From assembly GCA_029245955.1 (NCBI GenBank), contig JAQWOH010000045.1, forward strand, positions 1 through 64,000: 64,000 bases of DNA. The letters run 5' to 3'. The position numbers were made by a program, and so were the translations under genes. The notes beneath the pieces are model-generated. The model was not told where the DNA came from and ran no database searches. It saw nothing but the letters and a program-made list of their open reading frames with translations. The DNA is from Fuerstiella sp. (lineage in GTDB: Bacteria > Planctomycetota > Planctomycetia > Planctomycetales > Planctomycetaceae). Shown one piece after another: positions 47,200 through 55,218 of this stretch (its first letter is position 1; each line of letters begins with the position of its first letter).

Positions 47200-48057
47200 T
47201 CAGGCCGCAGTCAGACTGCGGAAGCGTTCCAGCAGGTCACCGGTCACTGGTCCCGGTTTTCCTGAGCCTATGGTGCGGCCGTCAAGACTGACAGCGGCTA
47301 TGACTTCTGCGGCAGTCCCGGTCAGAAAACACTCGTCGGCTGTGAAAATATCGTGCCGCACCAGAGGAACTTCCTGGACTGCGATTCCCGCATTTCGGGC
47401 GAGTCCGATGACGGCATTTCGCGTGAGTCCTTCCAGGATACCCGCCTCCGGCGGTGGCGTTTTAAGCACACTATTCTTGACTATGAAAATATTGTCGCCT
47501 GTGCATTCTGCGACTTCGCCTTTGTGGTTCAGCATCAGAGATTCGACCGTGCCCGCATCTGTACCTTCAATCTTTGCCAGGATATTGTTTAGATAGTTTA
47601 ACGATTTAATGCGCGGACTGAGCGCGGCGGAATGATTTCGAATGGTGCTGGCCGTGATCAGATTTAACCCGTTGTCGTACAGTTCCTGCGGATACAGAGA
47701 AATCGAATCTGCAATGATGATCACCTGCGGATTACTGGTGCGCTGCGGGTCGATGCCGAGTGTGCCTGCACCACGTGTTACGACCAAACGGACGTAGCCG
47801 TCGGTGATATCGTTGGCCGCGACGGTATCTCGCACGGCCTGAGTCAATTCGGCTGGCGCAAGCGGAATTTCCAGCCGTATCGATAATGCACTTTCATACA
47901 GACGATCAATGTGTTCCTGCTCCAGAAACACTTTGCCGCCATAGACACGAATGCCCTCAAAAACGCCGTCTCCGTATAACAGCCCGTGGTCAAACACACT
48001 GACAACAGCCTGCTCCTGAGGGACCAGTTTTCCTGACAGATAAATCTGCAAAGACAT
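47200..48057 (-). CDS. ilvE: Branched-chain amino acid aminotransferase
   Basis: 285 residues from ATG 48057. PLP fold-type IV: VFDHGLLYGDGVFEGIRVY at the N-terminus, catalytic Lys in SPRIKSLNYLNNILAK, VAECTGDNIFIVKN and ADECFLTGTAAEVIAAVSLDG are all typical of IlvE. It makes leucine, isoleucine and valine from their keto acids with glutamate. A D-amino-acid transaminase or aminodeoxychorismate lyase relative cannot be fully excluded by eye. It lies upstream of tatC on the same strand with a 126-base gap. Confidence 0.92.
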   Translation of the reverse strand: MSLQIYLSGKLVPQEQAVVSVFDHGLLYGDGVFEGIRVYGGKVFLEQEHIDRLYESALSIRLEIPLAPAELTQAVRDTVAANDITDGYVRLVVTRGAGTLGIDPQRTSNPQVIIIADSISLYPQELYDNGLNLITASTIRNHSAALSPRIKSLNYLNNILAKIEGTDAGTVESLMLNHKGEVAECTGDNIFIVKNSVLKTPPPEAGILEGLTRNAVIGLARNAGIAVQEVPLVRHDIFTADECFLTGTAAEVIAAVSLDGRTIGSGKPGPVTGDLLERFRSLTAA

Positions 48058-49069
48058 TTTAGGAACTCGCAAATATTTACGTATCGAACGACACACTGAG
48101 AGCCAGTATCCGGCTTCGTTCGATGAATCAATTCAAAGTATTGAGTGGTTTTCAGATGCGAGCAGCGCCTCGGAGCCGCAGCTCGAACAGGCCTGGGGGC
48201 CGTCACGTAACAGCGTCGGCACATGATGACGTCCGGAGCACCGAATATGTTCCCTGCTTTTATAACAACGCTCAGTGACGGAAACACTGAGACGTACGGG
48301 CAAATTCGCACTGTGTTCGAAGTTGTGTTGCCTAACCGTTGGAAAACGAAAATCGAGCCGGCCGGAGAGGGGTTTACCTGCCTCGTCACATCGTCAACCG
48401 CAAATCTGCGGCTGCTCTGCAGCTTCTCCCTGCCATTCGCGTTGCTGCAGTGCTTTTCCAGCCGACCCGCCGTTTTGACGGTTCCTCGTTCCTGCATTAG
48501 CCAATGCCTCTTTATTTACACTCGAATCCGACAAAAAACCGTGTCTGAGCCCTGCTCGTGTATTATTTGAGCAACCGTGATTGCCACAAAATGTCTCTCT
48601 ATCGTTCACGTGCTGTACCGCCGGTGACCGACTTGGACGTTCATTGTCCGTATTCCGCCGGGGATTCCCTGAGACCTCCGATGCGGTGACTGTCGCATGA
48701 ATGCTTCAGAGCCGCCAGATTGAGTTCTGTGTCTGAGGCTTAAACCTGAGAATTGGCCAACCGAAGATCCGTTTCTGTACGATTCGTTTTTCTGACCAGT
48801 CGTTTTGAATCGCCGGATACCTCCCGCCGCGTAAGTGAGGGAAGTCTGTTGGATGGCTTCATCCGCCATCCCTTGCCCACCTTCGGATTCCCGGATGTCA
48901 TGCCCCAGTAGTTTTGAAACAGGTTCCGGACGTTACGGAGTATCAGTTTTATTCGTAAGATAATTGTGTCAGTCACGGCGGCAGGTTTAACGACCATGCG
49001 GCAAAACGCCGCCAGAACATTTGTGACATTCCGATCCGGTGCGGTCACATGATTACAGGTTGAAAATCG
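48058..49069. other. Long divergent spacer without recognisable genes
   Basis: About 1 kb between ilvE and dapF. I read all frames and found no family motif, tRNA, or repeat. Short open frames here have no good ribosome site. It is base-wise similar to the other decayed spacers and probably holds both promoters. Confidence 0.6.
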
Positions 49070-49906
49070 TTGAGCAACATTGCTTTCATCAAAATGCACG
49101 GCGCGGGCAACGACTATGTCTTTATTGACGGCTTCGTCGCGCCTGTGCCACATTTTCCGGAACAGCTGGCACGCACAGTCAGCAATCGAAACTTCGGCGT
49201 TGGGGCTGACGGATTGATCGTGATGTTGCCGGTTGATCACGCTGATGTTGAAATGCGTATGTGGAACGCTGACGGAAGTGAAGGTGCGATGTGCGGCAAC
49301 GGTGTCAGGTGCGTGGCACTGTGGATGCACCTGCGAAACCGCGTTTCCGGCATCTGTCGGATTCAGACCGCATCCGGAATGGTGACGGTCTCAACTGCAG
49401 AATTGGACCGTGATGGCGGCGGCGGAGTTTTCTGTGTGGACATGGGCCAGCCACATGCTGCGACCGATTCAGAATTACTGCCTGGTGTCAGACTGCCCGG
49501 TGTCGATTCGGACCTTGAGTTCACAGCCGTGTCGCTCGGGAATCCACATGCCGTTGTCTTTGTTGACAAGTTGACGGATCGCGTGGTGCGGCACGTGGGA
49601 CATCAGGTCGAGCACCATTCACGTTTTCCCGATCGCACAAATGTGGAATGGACGCAGGTGGTGTCACCGACGGAACTCACGGTTCGTGTATGGGAACGCG
49701 GCAGTGGAGAAACGCTGGCCTGCGGCACTGGCGCGTGCGCCGCGGGCATCGTGGCTGTACAGCGTGGATACTGTTCAGCAGATCGTGAGACCATCGTTAA
49801 TCTACCAGGCGGACGTTTGCAGGTATGCACGGACGATGCGGGCCGCGTCCGGCTGACGGGGCCGGCTGAGGTCAGTTTTACCGGGACACTGCCCGGTCGG
49901 GCCTGA
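49070..49906 (+). CDS. dapF: Diaminopimelate epimerase
   Basis: 278 residues from a TTG at 49070; IAFIKMHGAGNDYVF matches the usual start of the family, so the TTG is preferred to the Met eight codons in. The two catalytic cysteines are in NADGSEGAMCGNGVRC and ETLACGTGACAAG. It converts LL- to meso-diaminopimelate for lysine and peptidoglycan. Presence of dapF matters because planctomycetes were long thought to lack peptidoglycan. It stands alone, divergent from ilvE. Confidence 0.95.
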   Translation: MSNIAFIKMHGAGNDYVFIDGFVAPVPHFPEQLARTVSNRNFGVGADGLIVMLPVDHADVEMRMWNADGSEGAMCGNGVRCVALWMHLRNRVSGICRIQTASGMVTVSTAELDRDGGGGVFCVDMGQPHAATDSELLPGVRLPGVDSDLEFTAVSLGNPHAVVFVDKLTDRVVRHVGHQVEHHSRFPDRTNVEWTQVVSPTELTVRVWERGSGETLACGTGACAAGIVAVQRGYCSADRETIVNLPGGRLQVCTDDAGRVRLTGPAEVSFTGTLPGRA

Positions 49907-50135
49907 CAAAGGAAGGCCACCGGCCGCATCCACAGTCAGTGACCTGAGATGATTGACCCCGGTAGAACACCAGGAATATTGCGGATTGTCCGGTTTGCAC
50001 GGTTCGACCGAAGAATTGCGGGGAATTATGGACCAACATTTCCCCCGAAAATGCCTGAAATCGCGATAGATATCGATGATTTATACGTCTTACCTGCCAC
50101 AAACATGCCACCACAGTGCGCTGAGCCTGCCTCCG

Positions 50136-51317
50136 ATGTACGTCCTGCCTCCTGCATTCCGAACCGCCAGCCTGACAGCTTTGCTGCTCGTCGGTGCGAT
50201 TTGCGCCGGCAGATTAGAAGCTCAGGAGGACAGTCGTGACAACAACCCGACGAAGTCTGTCGCCCAGTTGATCGAGGATCTGGGAGCGGACAGTTTTAAG
50301 GTTCGACTATCGGCCAGAGACGCACTGAAGAACAGCGGACAGATTGCAATTGACGCTTTGCGAAAGGTGGAGCCGACCAGTACTCCTGATGTGAAGGCTC
50401 AGATCCGGTCGATTCTCAGTTATCTGGCACGTGAGTCATTTGGGGGCCGGTTGAGTCAGTTGCAGAATACGCTGACTGCAGAAGACGCCAGTGCTCTGCC
50501 TGAGTGGAGCCGATTTTCAAAGCTGGTTGGTTCTGACAAGAAATCTGTTGAGCTGTTTCTTCGCCTGTTGAATTCTGAGGCCGCTCTGTTTGGCACAGCC
50601 ATGAATTCGCCAAAGATGCTTCCGGCACAGATTCAGTTGCGAGTTGCTGAGTTGATTCAGACGACGCGGCCCTCATCTACCAGGAAAGAACCGTTTCCTG
50701 TGGATTCTTATGCCGCTGTGCTGCTGCTGGCCAGCAACGGTGAGATCCGGTTACCGGGAGGCAGTTCCACCGGCATCAGCGCAATGCTGCAGCAACCGCA
50801 GTTTATGGACCTGGTGCGTTCTCCGACGCAGGGCCCGGCACTCAGTCGTCTTGCGGGAGCTTACATTCTGCGGGAGCGTATTGCGCCGGCAGTGCCGATG
50901 TCATTCGCTCGACGTCACCCGATTCCGGAGGGGCCGATTCTGGCTCGCCGAGTGCTGAAGACCGCTCGTGGCAGTTACCCATTGCCAGCACTGATGTTGC
51001 TGGCTGAACAGGGGACCGTTCAGGACCTGCCACTGCTGGAGTCGCTGTTCATGAACAAGTTTGTCCTGATTGGGAAACGAGACAGGACCGGATACCTTGT
51101 TGAAATCGGAGATCTTGCTCTGGCCGTTGCGATTCATTTGCGTGGCAGGGATCCACGCGACTTTGGCTTTGCTCCTGACAGTAACCGTAGCCAGGTGTTT
51201 CGTTTTGTTTCGGAAACCACGGGATTTAAGTCGGGAGCGGCTCGGACGGCATCTCGTGCAGTCTATTCTGAAACATTCTCTGCCGACGCCTCAGCAGAAA
51301 AGTCGAAGGCGGAATAG
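50136..51317 (+). CDS. Secreted protein with HEAT-like helical repeats
   Basis: 393 residues from ATG 50136, chosen because a signal peptide follows (TASLTALLLVGAICAGRLEA). The first part (about 40-110: VAQLIEDLGADSFKVRLSAR, DALKNSGQIAIDALRKV) is HEAT-repeat-like and continues as irregular helices to about 350. No enzyme motif. Similar proteins with an N-terminal L..LG...F..R..A.. repeat are common planctomycete envelope proteins. The function is unknown. Confidence 0.72.
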   Translation: MYVLPPAFRTASLTALLLVGAICAGRLEAQEDSRDNNPTKSVAQLIEDLGADSFKVRLSARDALKNSGQIAIDALRKVEPTSTPDVKAQIRSILSYLARESFGGRLSQLQNTLTAEDASALPEWSRFSKLVGSDKKSVELFLRLLNSEAALFGTAMNSPKMLPAQIQLRVAELIQTTRPSSTRKEPFPVDSYAAVLLLASNGEIRLPGGSSTGISAMLQQPQFMDLVRSPTQGPALSRLAGAYILRERIAPAVPMSFARRHPIPEGPILARRVLKTARGSYPLPALMLLAEQGTVQDLPLLESLFMNKFVLIGKRDRTGYLVEIGDLALAVAIHLRGRDPRDFGFAPDSNRSQVFRFVSETTGFKSGAARTASRAVYSETFSADASAEKSKAE

Positions 51318-51457
51318 TCCAGCCACGATCTGCCACTGCCACTGCTACTGTTACATCGACGGTAGGCGATCAACTCAGCAGTCGATAGACTTCCGGGTGG
51401 TCATGTAAGACCAGACGTTGCTCTGCCCACAGCAGTCAGACTCAACCCACCAGAGAA

Positions 51458-52072
51458 TTGGTCGTGTCGGAATCAACTCAACCGGAAAACCAGGCAAACC
51501 TGCGTCGCAGCCCCGAGCTGATCAGTCATCGTGACTCACAGCTGTTGATCGTTGACGTGCAGCAAAAGCTGATGCCTGCCATTCACAACGCCGACGGGAT
51601 CGAAGGCCGAATTATTCTTCTGCTGGATGCGGCCGCGGCACTGGGCGTTCCGGTTGTCGTCTCTGAGCAATATCCAAAGGGACTGGGGGCGACCGTTGAT
51701 TCGATTGCTCACCATCCGGTATCCAGACATCGGTTTGAGAAGATCCGATTCAGCGCGGCTGAAGAATTTCAGGCCCTGAACGCGTCCTTCGACACCGTTG
51801 CGGCTGCTGAACGTCGTGAACAGGTGATCATTGTCGGCATTGAAGCACATATCTGCGTGCTGCAGACGGCCATGGATCTGCTGGTTCAGGGATATCGGGT
51901 TTTCGTGGTTGAAGACGCCGTCAGTAGTCGTCGTGAATCTGATCGCCGCACAGCGGTAAATCGCCTGCGGGATTCCGGTGTCGTGATCTGCACGGCCGAA
52001 AGCGTCGCCTTCGAATGGTGCGAGAAAGCCGGCACGGAAGAATTTCGAGCCATCAGCCGATTGGTGCGATGA
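51458..52072 (+). CDS. Isochorismatase-like cysteine hydrolase
   Basis: 204 residues from TTG 51458 or GTG 51464; neither has a strong ribosome site. The fold is clear: catalytic Asp in LLIVDVQQKLMP, VSEQYPKGLGAT with the lysine, and the nucleophile Cys in GIEAHICVLQTAMDLL, with VVEDAVSSRR after it. Members hydrolyse amides such as nicotinamide or have unknown substrates; this resembles the YcaC/ISOC1-like group. Downstream is a convergent terminator for the Hsp70 gene. Confidence 0.88.
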   Translation: MVVSESTQPENQANLRRSPELISHRDSQLLIVDVQQKLMPAIHNADGIEGRIILLLDAAAALGVPVVVSEQYPKGLGATVDSIAHHPVSRHRFEKIRFSAAEEFQALNASFDTVAAAERREQVIIVGIEAHICVLQTAMDLLVQGYRVFVVEDAVSSRRESDRRTAVNRLRDSGVVICTAESVAFEWCEKAGTEEFRAISRLVR

Positions 52073-52189
52073 TGCAGGATTGGCAGGGAATCGTTCAGCG
52101 CAGACGGATTGAACTTTTGCCGGTTGCACCGACAGTGATCGGAATGCTGCATCGAAGTGTCTGTGGCTGGTCTGTTGCAGGACCGTGCG

Positions 52190-52219
52190 AAAAAAAAGCC
52201 GCGTCCACAGGACACGGCT
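52190..52219 (-). terminator. Intrinsic terminator of the Hsp70-like gene
   Basis: On the minus strand a 10-pair stem AGCCGTGTCC/GGACGCGGCT (one G-U pair, TGT loop) is followed by eight U residues. It begins 27 bases after the Hsp70 stop, as expected for a rho-independent terminator. Confidence 0.9.
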
Positions 52220-52245
52220 GGAGTTCATGAGCGTAAGCGACAGGA

Positions 52246-53823
52246 CTATTCGATGTCATAGCTTTTTGTCAGGACTTCCAGAGCGTCAACAATATCCGCA
52301 TCCTTCATTCCGGATTCGCGAACGATTTCCGCCGACGCTTCGTTGTCCCCGGTCAGTTCTTTGGCTGCCGCACTGATTCGTCCGGAACCGTCGTACGCAT
52401 ACGTAATTTCGATTGGAGAACCCTTCGGCAGACTCTTGGGAAGGTTAAAGACGCGGAAGTCACCGATCAGTTCGCAGGCTGCCGGATCGATGGCATCGCC
52501 TTCAAGAATCTCCACGTGGACTCGTTCCTGGCCATCGGTGTTTGTACCAAACCGCTGATTGACACTGTGCGGGACAGGTGTGTTCTTAGGAATCATGATG
52601 TGGTTAATCTTGCGGGACTTGTCGCTTGGATCAGAAATCTTGATACCCAGAGAGTGTGAATTGACGTCGCTGGTTCGGACAGCGTTCAGTCGTTTCTGCA
52701 CACTGTCGACAACCTTGCTGGATCCATCACCGTGTCGAGCCTCCAGGATCGCGGCATGGATGGCCGCCCCTTCGGCGACGGCACGTTCCGGCATCAACTC
52801 ACGTGAAGGTTCGTGGCCTGTGACTTCACGCAGCATCTGTTCGACGACAGGCATCAGAGTGGAACCGCCGACCAGGATCACTTCATCCAGGACACCGGCT
52901 TTGACACCAGCCTGCTGCATAACCAGTTCAGTTGTATCTTTAGTTCTCTGCAGCAGGTCGGCCGTCATTCGTTCGAACTCAGCCCGCGTCAGTGATACGG
53001 ACAGTGTCTTGCCCTTGAAGTATACGCTGAGTGGTACCTGTGACTTTTCACTGAGGTCACGCTTGGCGTCTTCTGATTCCTGATGGAACTGACGAATGGT
53101 GTCCGGGTCCGTTGACGGATCCTCACCGTACTTCTGCTTAAACTGTTCTACAAGATGATCCGCCAGTCGTTTGCTCCAGTCGAGCCCTCCCAGCATCACG
53201 TCACCGTCGGTGGCCAGAACGCGGAAGTTGGTTGGTGTGTAACGGACGATCGTCACGTCGAACGTTCCACCACCAAGGTCATACACCAGGATGGTCTTTT
53301 CTTCGTTGGCCAGATCGCTGCGACCGAGCTCTCCCTTTTGCCACGCATAGGCCAGAGTTGCCGCGGTCGGTTCATTGATAATGTCAAGCACGTTCAGGCC
53401 GGCGATTCGTCCGGCATCCTGAGTTGCTTTTCGGCGTACATCGTTGAAGTAGTAGGGCACCGTGATTACAGCGTTGGCGATGGGCCCGATTTTCTTTTCT
53501 GCATCCTGTTTCATCTTCTTGATGATCAGAGCAGAGATGAATTCGGGTGTCAGTTTCTTGTTCTGATACAGCACATGGTATTCGCTGTTACCCATTTCAC
53601 GTTTGACGGCTTCCACGATCTGATCTGACGAAGCGACTGATATTCTTTCGAAGGTCGGCCCGACGACGACACTTTCGTCGTCCAGCAGGACCACAGACGG
53701 CGTGATGGGGCGTCCGTCGGCATTATTGGCAAGCGTAGGGCTGCCATCGTTATCCATGTACGCAATGGCTGAATAAGTTGTGCCGAGGTCAATACCTACA
53801 GTTCTACCTTCAAGAAACTTCAT
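52246..53823 (-). CDS. Hsp70-family protein with short C-terminus
   Basis: 525 residues against about 635 for DnaK. The ATPase domain (about 1-375) has the phosphate loops GIDLGTTYSAIAY and VYDLGGGTFDVTIV, IINEPTAATLAYAW and ILVGGSTLMPVVE. The substrate-binding beta domain follows (NTPVPHSVNQRFGTNTDGQE, RISAAAKELTG) but the alpha-helical lid is reduced to about 30 residues. The DnaK EEVD-like end is absent. It may be a specialised chaperone. No CIRCE element, grpE or dnaJ is adjacent. AAGGTC precedes the start. Confidence 0.9.
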   Translation of the reverse strand: MKFLEGRTVGIDLGTTYSAIAYMDNDGSPTLANNADGRPITPSVVLLDDESVVVGPTFERISVASSDQIVEAVKREMGNSEYHVLYQNKKLTPEFISALIIKKMKQDAEKKIGPIANAVITVPYYFNDVRRKATQDAGRIAGLNVLDIINEPTAATLAYAWQKGELGRSDLANEEKTILVYDLGGGTFDVTIVRYTPTNFRVLATDGDVMLGGLDWSKRLADHLVEQFKQKYGEDPSTDPDTIRQFHQESEDAKRDLSEKSQVPLSVYFKGKTLSVSLTRAEFERMTADLLQRTKDTTELVMQQAGVKAGVLDEVILVGGSTLMPVVEQMLREVTGHEPSRELMPERAVAEGAAIHAAILEARHGDGSSKVVDSVQKRLNAVRTSDVNSHSLGIKISDPSDKSRKINHIMIPKNTPVPHSVNQRFGTNTDGQERVHVEILEGDAIDPAACELIGDFRVFNLPKSLPKGSPIEITYAYDGSGRISAAAKELTGDNEASAEIVRESGMKDADIVDALEVLTKSYDIE

Positions 53824-54253
53824 TTGCTGACCTTATTCGTTCAATGGACGTGCCAGAAACGGAACCCCTCGGGCCCCGAACCCGATTGAAGAGAGCAGCA
53901 TGATCTGCTTTCCGCTAATATTTATCGATGATCGGCCATTCTGGCCAGACTGCAACACCGTTGCAAGCACACCGGCAGTCGAAAGCCGCGTCAACGGAAG
54001 ATTGACAGAGCCTGGCGGTCGTTTCGCACATCAAGTATTGTTCCTGGCACAGACGTCGAAATAATGCTTCTCAGGGACGTGACTGTATTGAATTGCGTCC
54101 CCACCCGACATTCCCGTCTGGTTTCTGCTGCTGCCAGAGTCCCCAATCGACGGCGGCCTGAATCAAATTAAGGTGGGCGAACAAATATCGCCTGCATTCG
54201 TCTTATGCTTGCACAGCCGTGTGCTGTGCCCACATTTCTGAAACGTCACGACG
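53824..54253. other. Divergent spacer between the Hsp70 and hydrolase genes
   Basis: About 430 bases. No CIRCE inverted repeat (TTAGCACTC..GAGTGCTAA) or other heat-shock operator was seen, and no open frame with family features. Both promoters should be here. Confidence 0.5.
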
Positions 54254-55213
54254 ATGTCTGCATTCCTGATGCTGGTTTTTCTGCTGGATTCTCAGACGAC
54301 AGCGTGTCACGATTCACTGGTTTCTCCGGACCCGATGACAGAAAGCGACGATGCGATATCGTGTCTGAGCGGTTTTCTGTGGCCGCCGGCAGCGTTTACG
54401 GCAACGATTAAACCGGTCGCTGATTCCGGATTCGACCGCGGCATTTCCTTCCCATCGCCTTGTATGGGGCCGGGGGGGCCAATGTTTGTCGAGTGGCGGA
54501 TGGCTCGGCAGAACCATGTCCTGTGTGAAGACAGACGCCCGGCGGTGATTGTTGTTCATGAGTCGGGCCGTGGGATGCATGCCGGCAGAGCGATCGCTCA
54601 GGCGTTAAGTCGCACCGGAATTCACACGTTTATGGTTCACCTGCCCGGTTACGGGCAACGTGCTGTACGACGGCCGGATCAGGGAAAGGAACTTGTTGAA
54701 GGAATCCGACAGGGCGCTATGGATACCCGTAGAGCGGCTGATGTTATTAAATCCCTAAACGGTGTTGATCAGAAGCATGTCAGCATACTGGGGGTCAGTC
54801 TGGGTGGGTTTGTCGCTTCGCTGGCCGGCAGTCTGGATTCAGCCTTCGATCAGCACTTTATCCTGATGGCAGGCGCCGATCTGCCCGGGATGTTTCGAAA
54901 GGGAGAGCGTGAAGTCGCTGATCTGCGGAAGAAGATGGAAACGCATCGTACCGGGGCCGAGCTGACGAAGTGGTTACACCAGGTAGAACCTGCACGTGTG
55001 GCCCATCGGCTGCCGGCGGAACGGACGACGTTGTATGTGGCGATGTTCGATATTGTGGTGCCGCCGAGTTGTTCGGAGAAGCTGGCGACAACAATCGGAC
55101 TGCCGCCCGAACAGATTGTGCGCATGCCGTGCGGGCATCACAGCGCCGTTGCATTCCTGCTGCCCATGGTCTTGGATGTCAGCAGACGTGTGCATGCGGC
55201 TTGCACATTGTAA
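54254..55213 (+). CDS. Alpha/beta hydrolase
   Basis: 319 residues. An N-terminal hydrophobic stretch (FLMLVFLLDSQ) may be a signal or anchor. The alpha/beta-hydrolase core has the oxyanion region PAVIVVHESGRGMHAGR, the nucleophile elbow GVSLGGFVAS (Ser about 179), the acid residue in the VAMFDIVVPP loop, and His in MPCGHHSAVAF. Members include dienelactone-hydrolase-like and acyl esterases; the substrate is unknown. It ends five bases before the end of the convergent 828-residue lipoprotein gene. Confidence 0.83.
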   Translation: MSAFLMLVFLLDSQTTACHDSLVSPDPMTESDDAISCLSGFLWPPAAFTATIKPVADSGFDRGISFPSPCMGPGGPMFVEWRMARQNHVLCEDRRPAVIVVHESGRGMHAGRAIAQALSRTGIHTFMVHLPGYGQRAVRRPDQGKELVEGIRQGAMDTRRAADVIKSLNGVDQKHVSILGVSLGGFVASLAGSLDSAFDQHFILMAGADLPGMFRKGEREVADLRKKMETHRTGAELTKWLHQVEPARVAHRLPAERTTLYVAMFDIVVPPSCSEKLATTIGLPPEQIVRMPCGHHSAVAFLLPMVLDVSRRVHAACTL

Positions 55214-55218
55214 CGCTT

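Noticed and set aside
53824..53900. CIRCE heat-shock operator before the Hsp70-like gene
   Set aside because: No TTAGCACTC/GAGTGCTAA inverted repeat is present.
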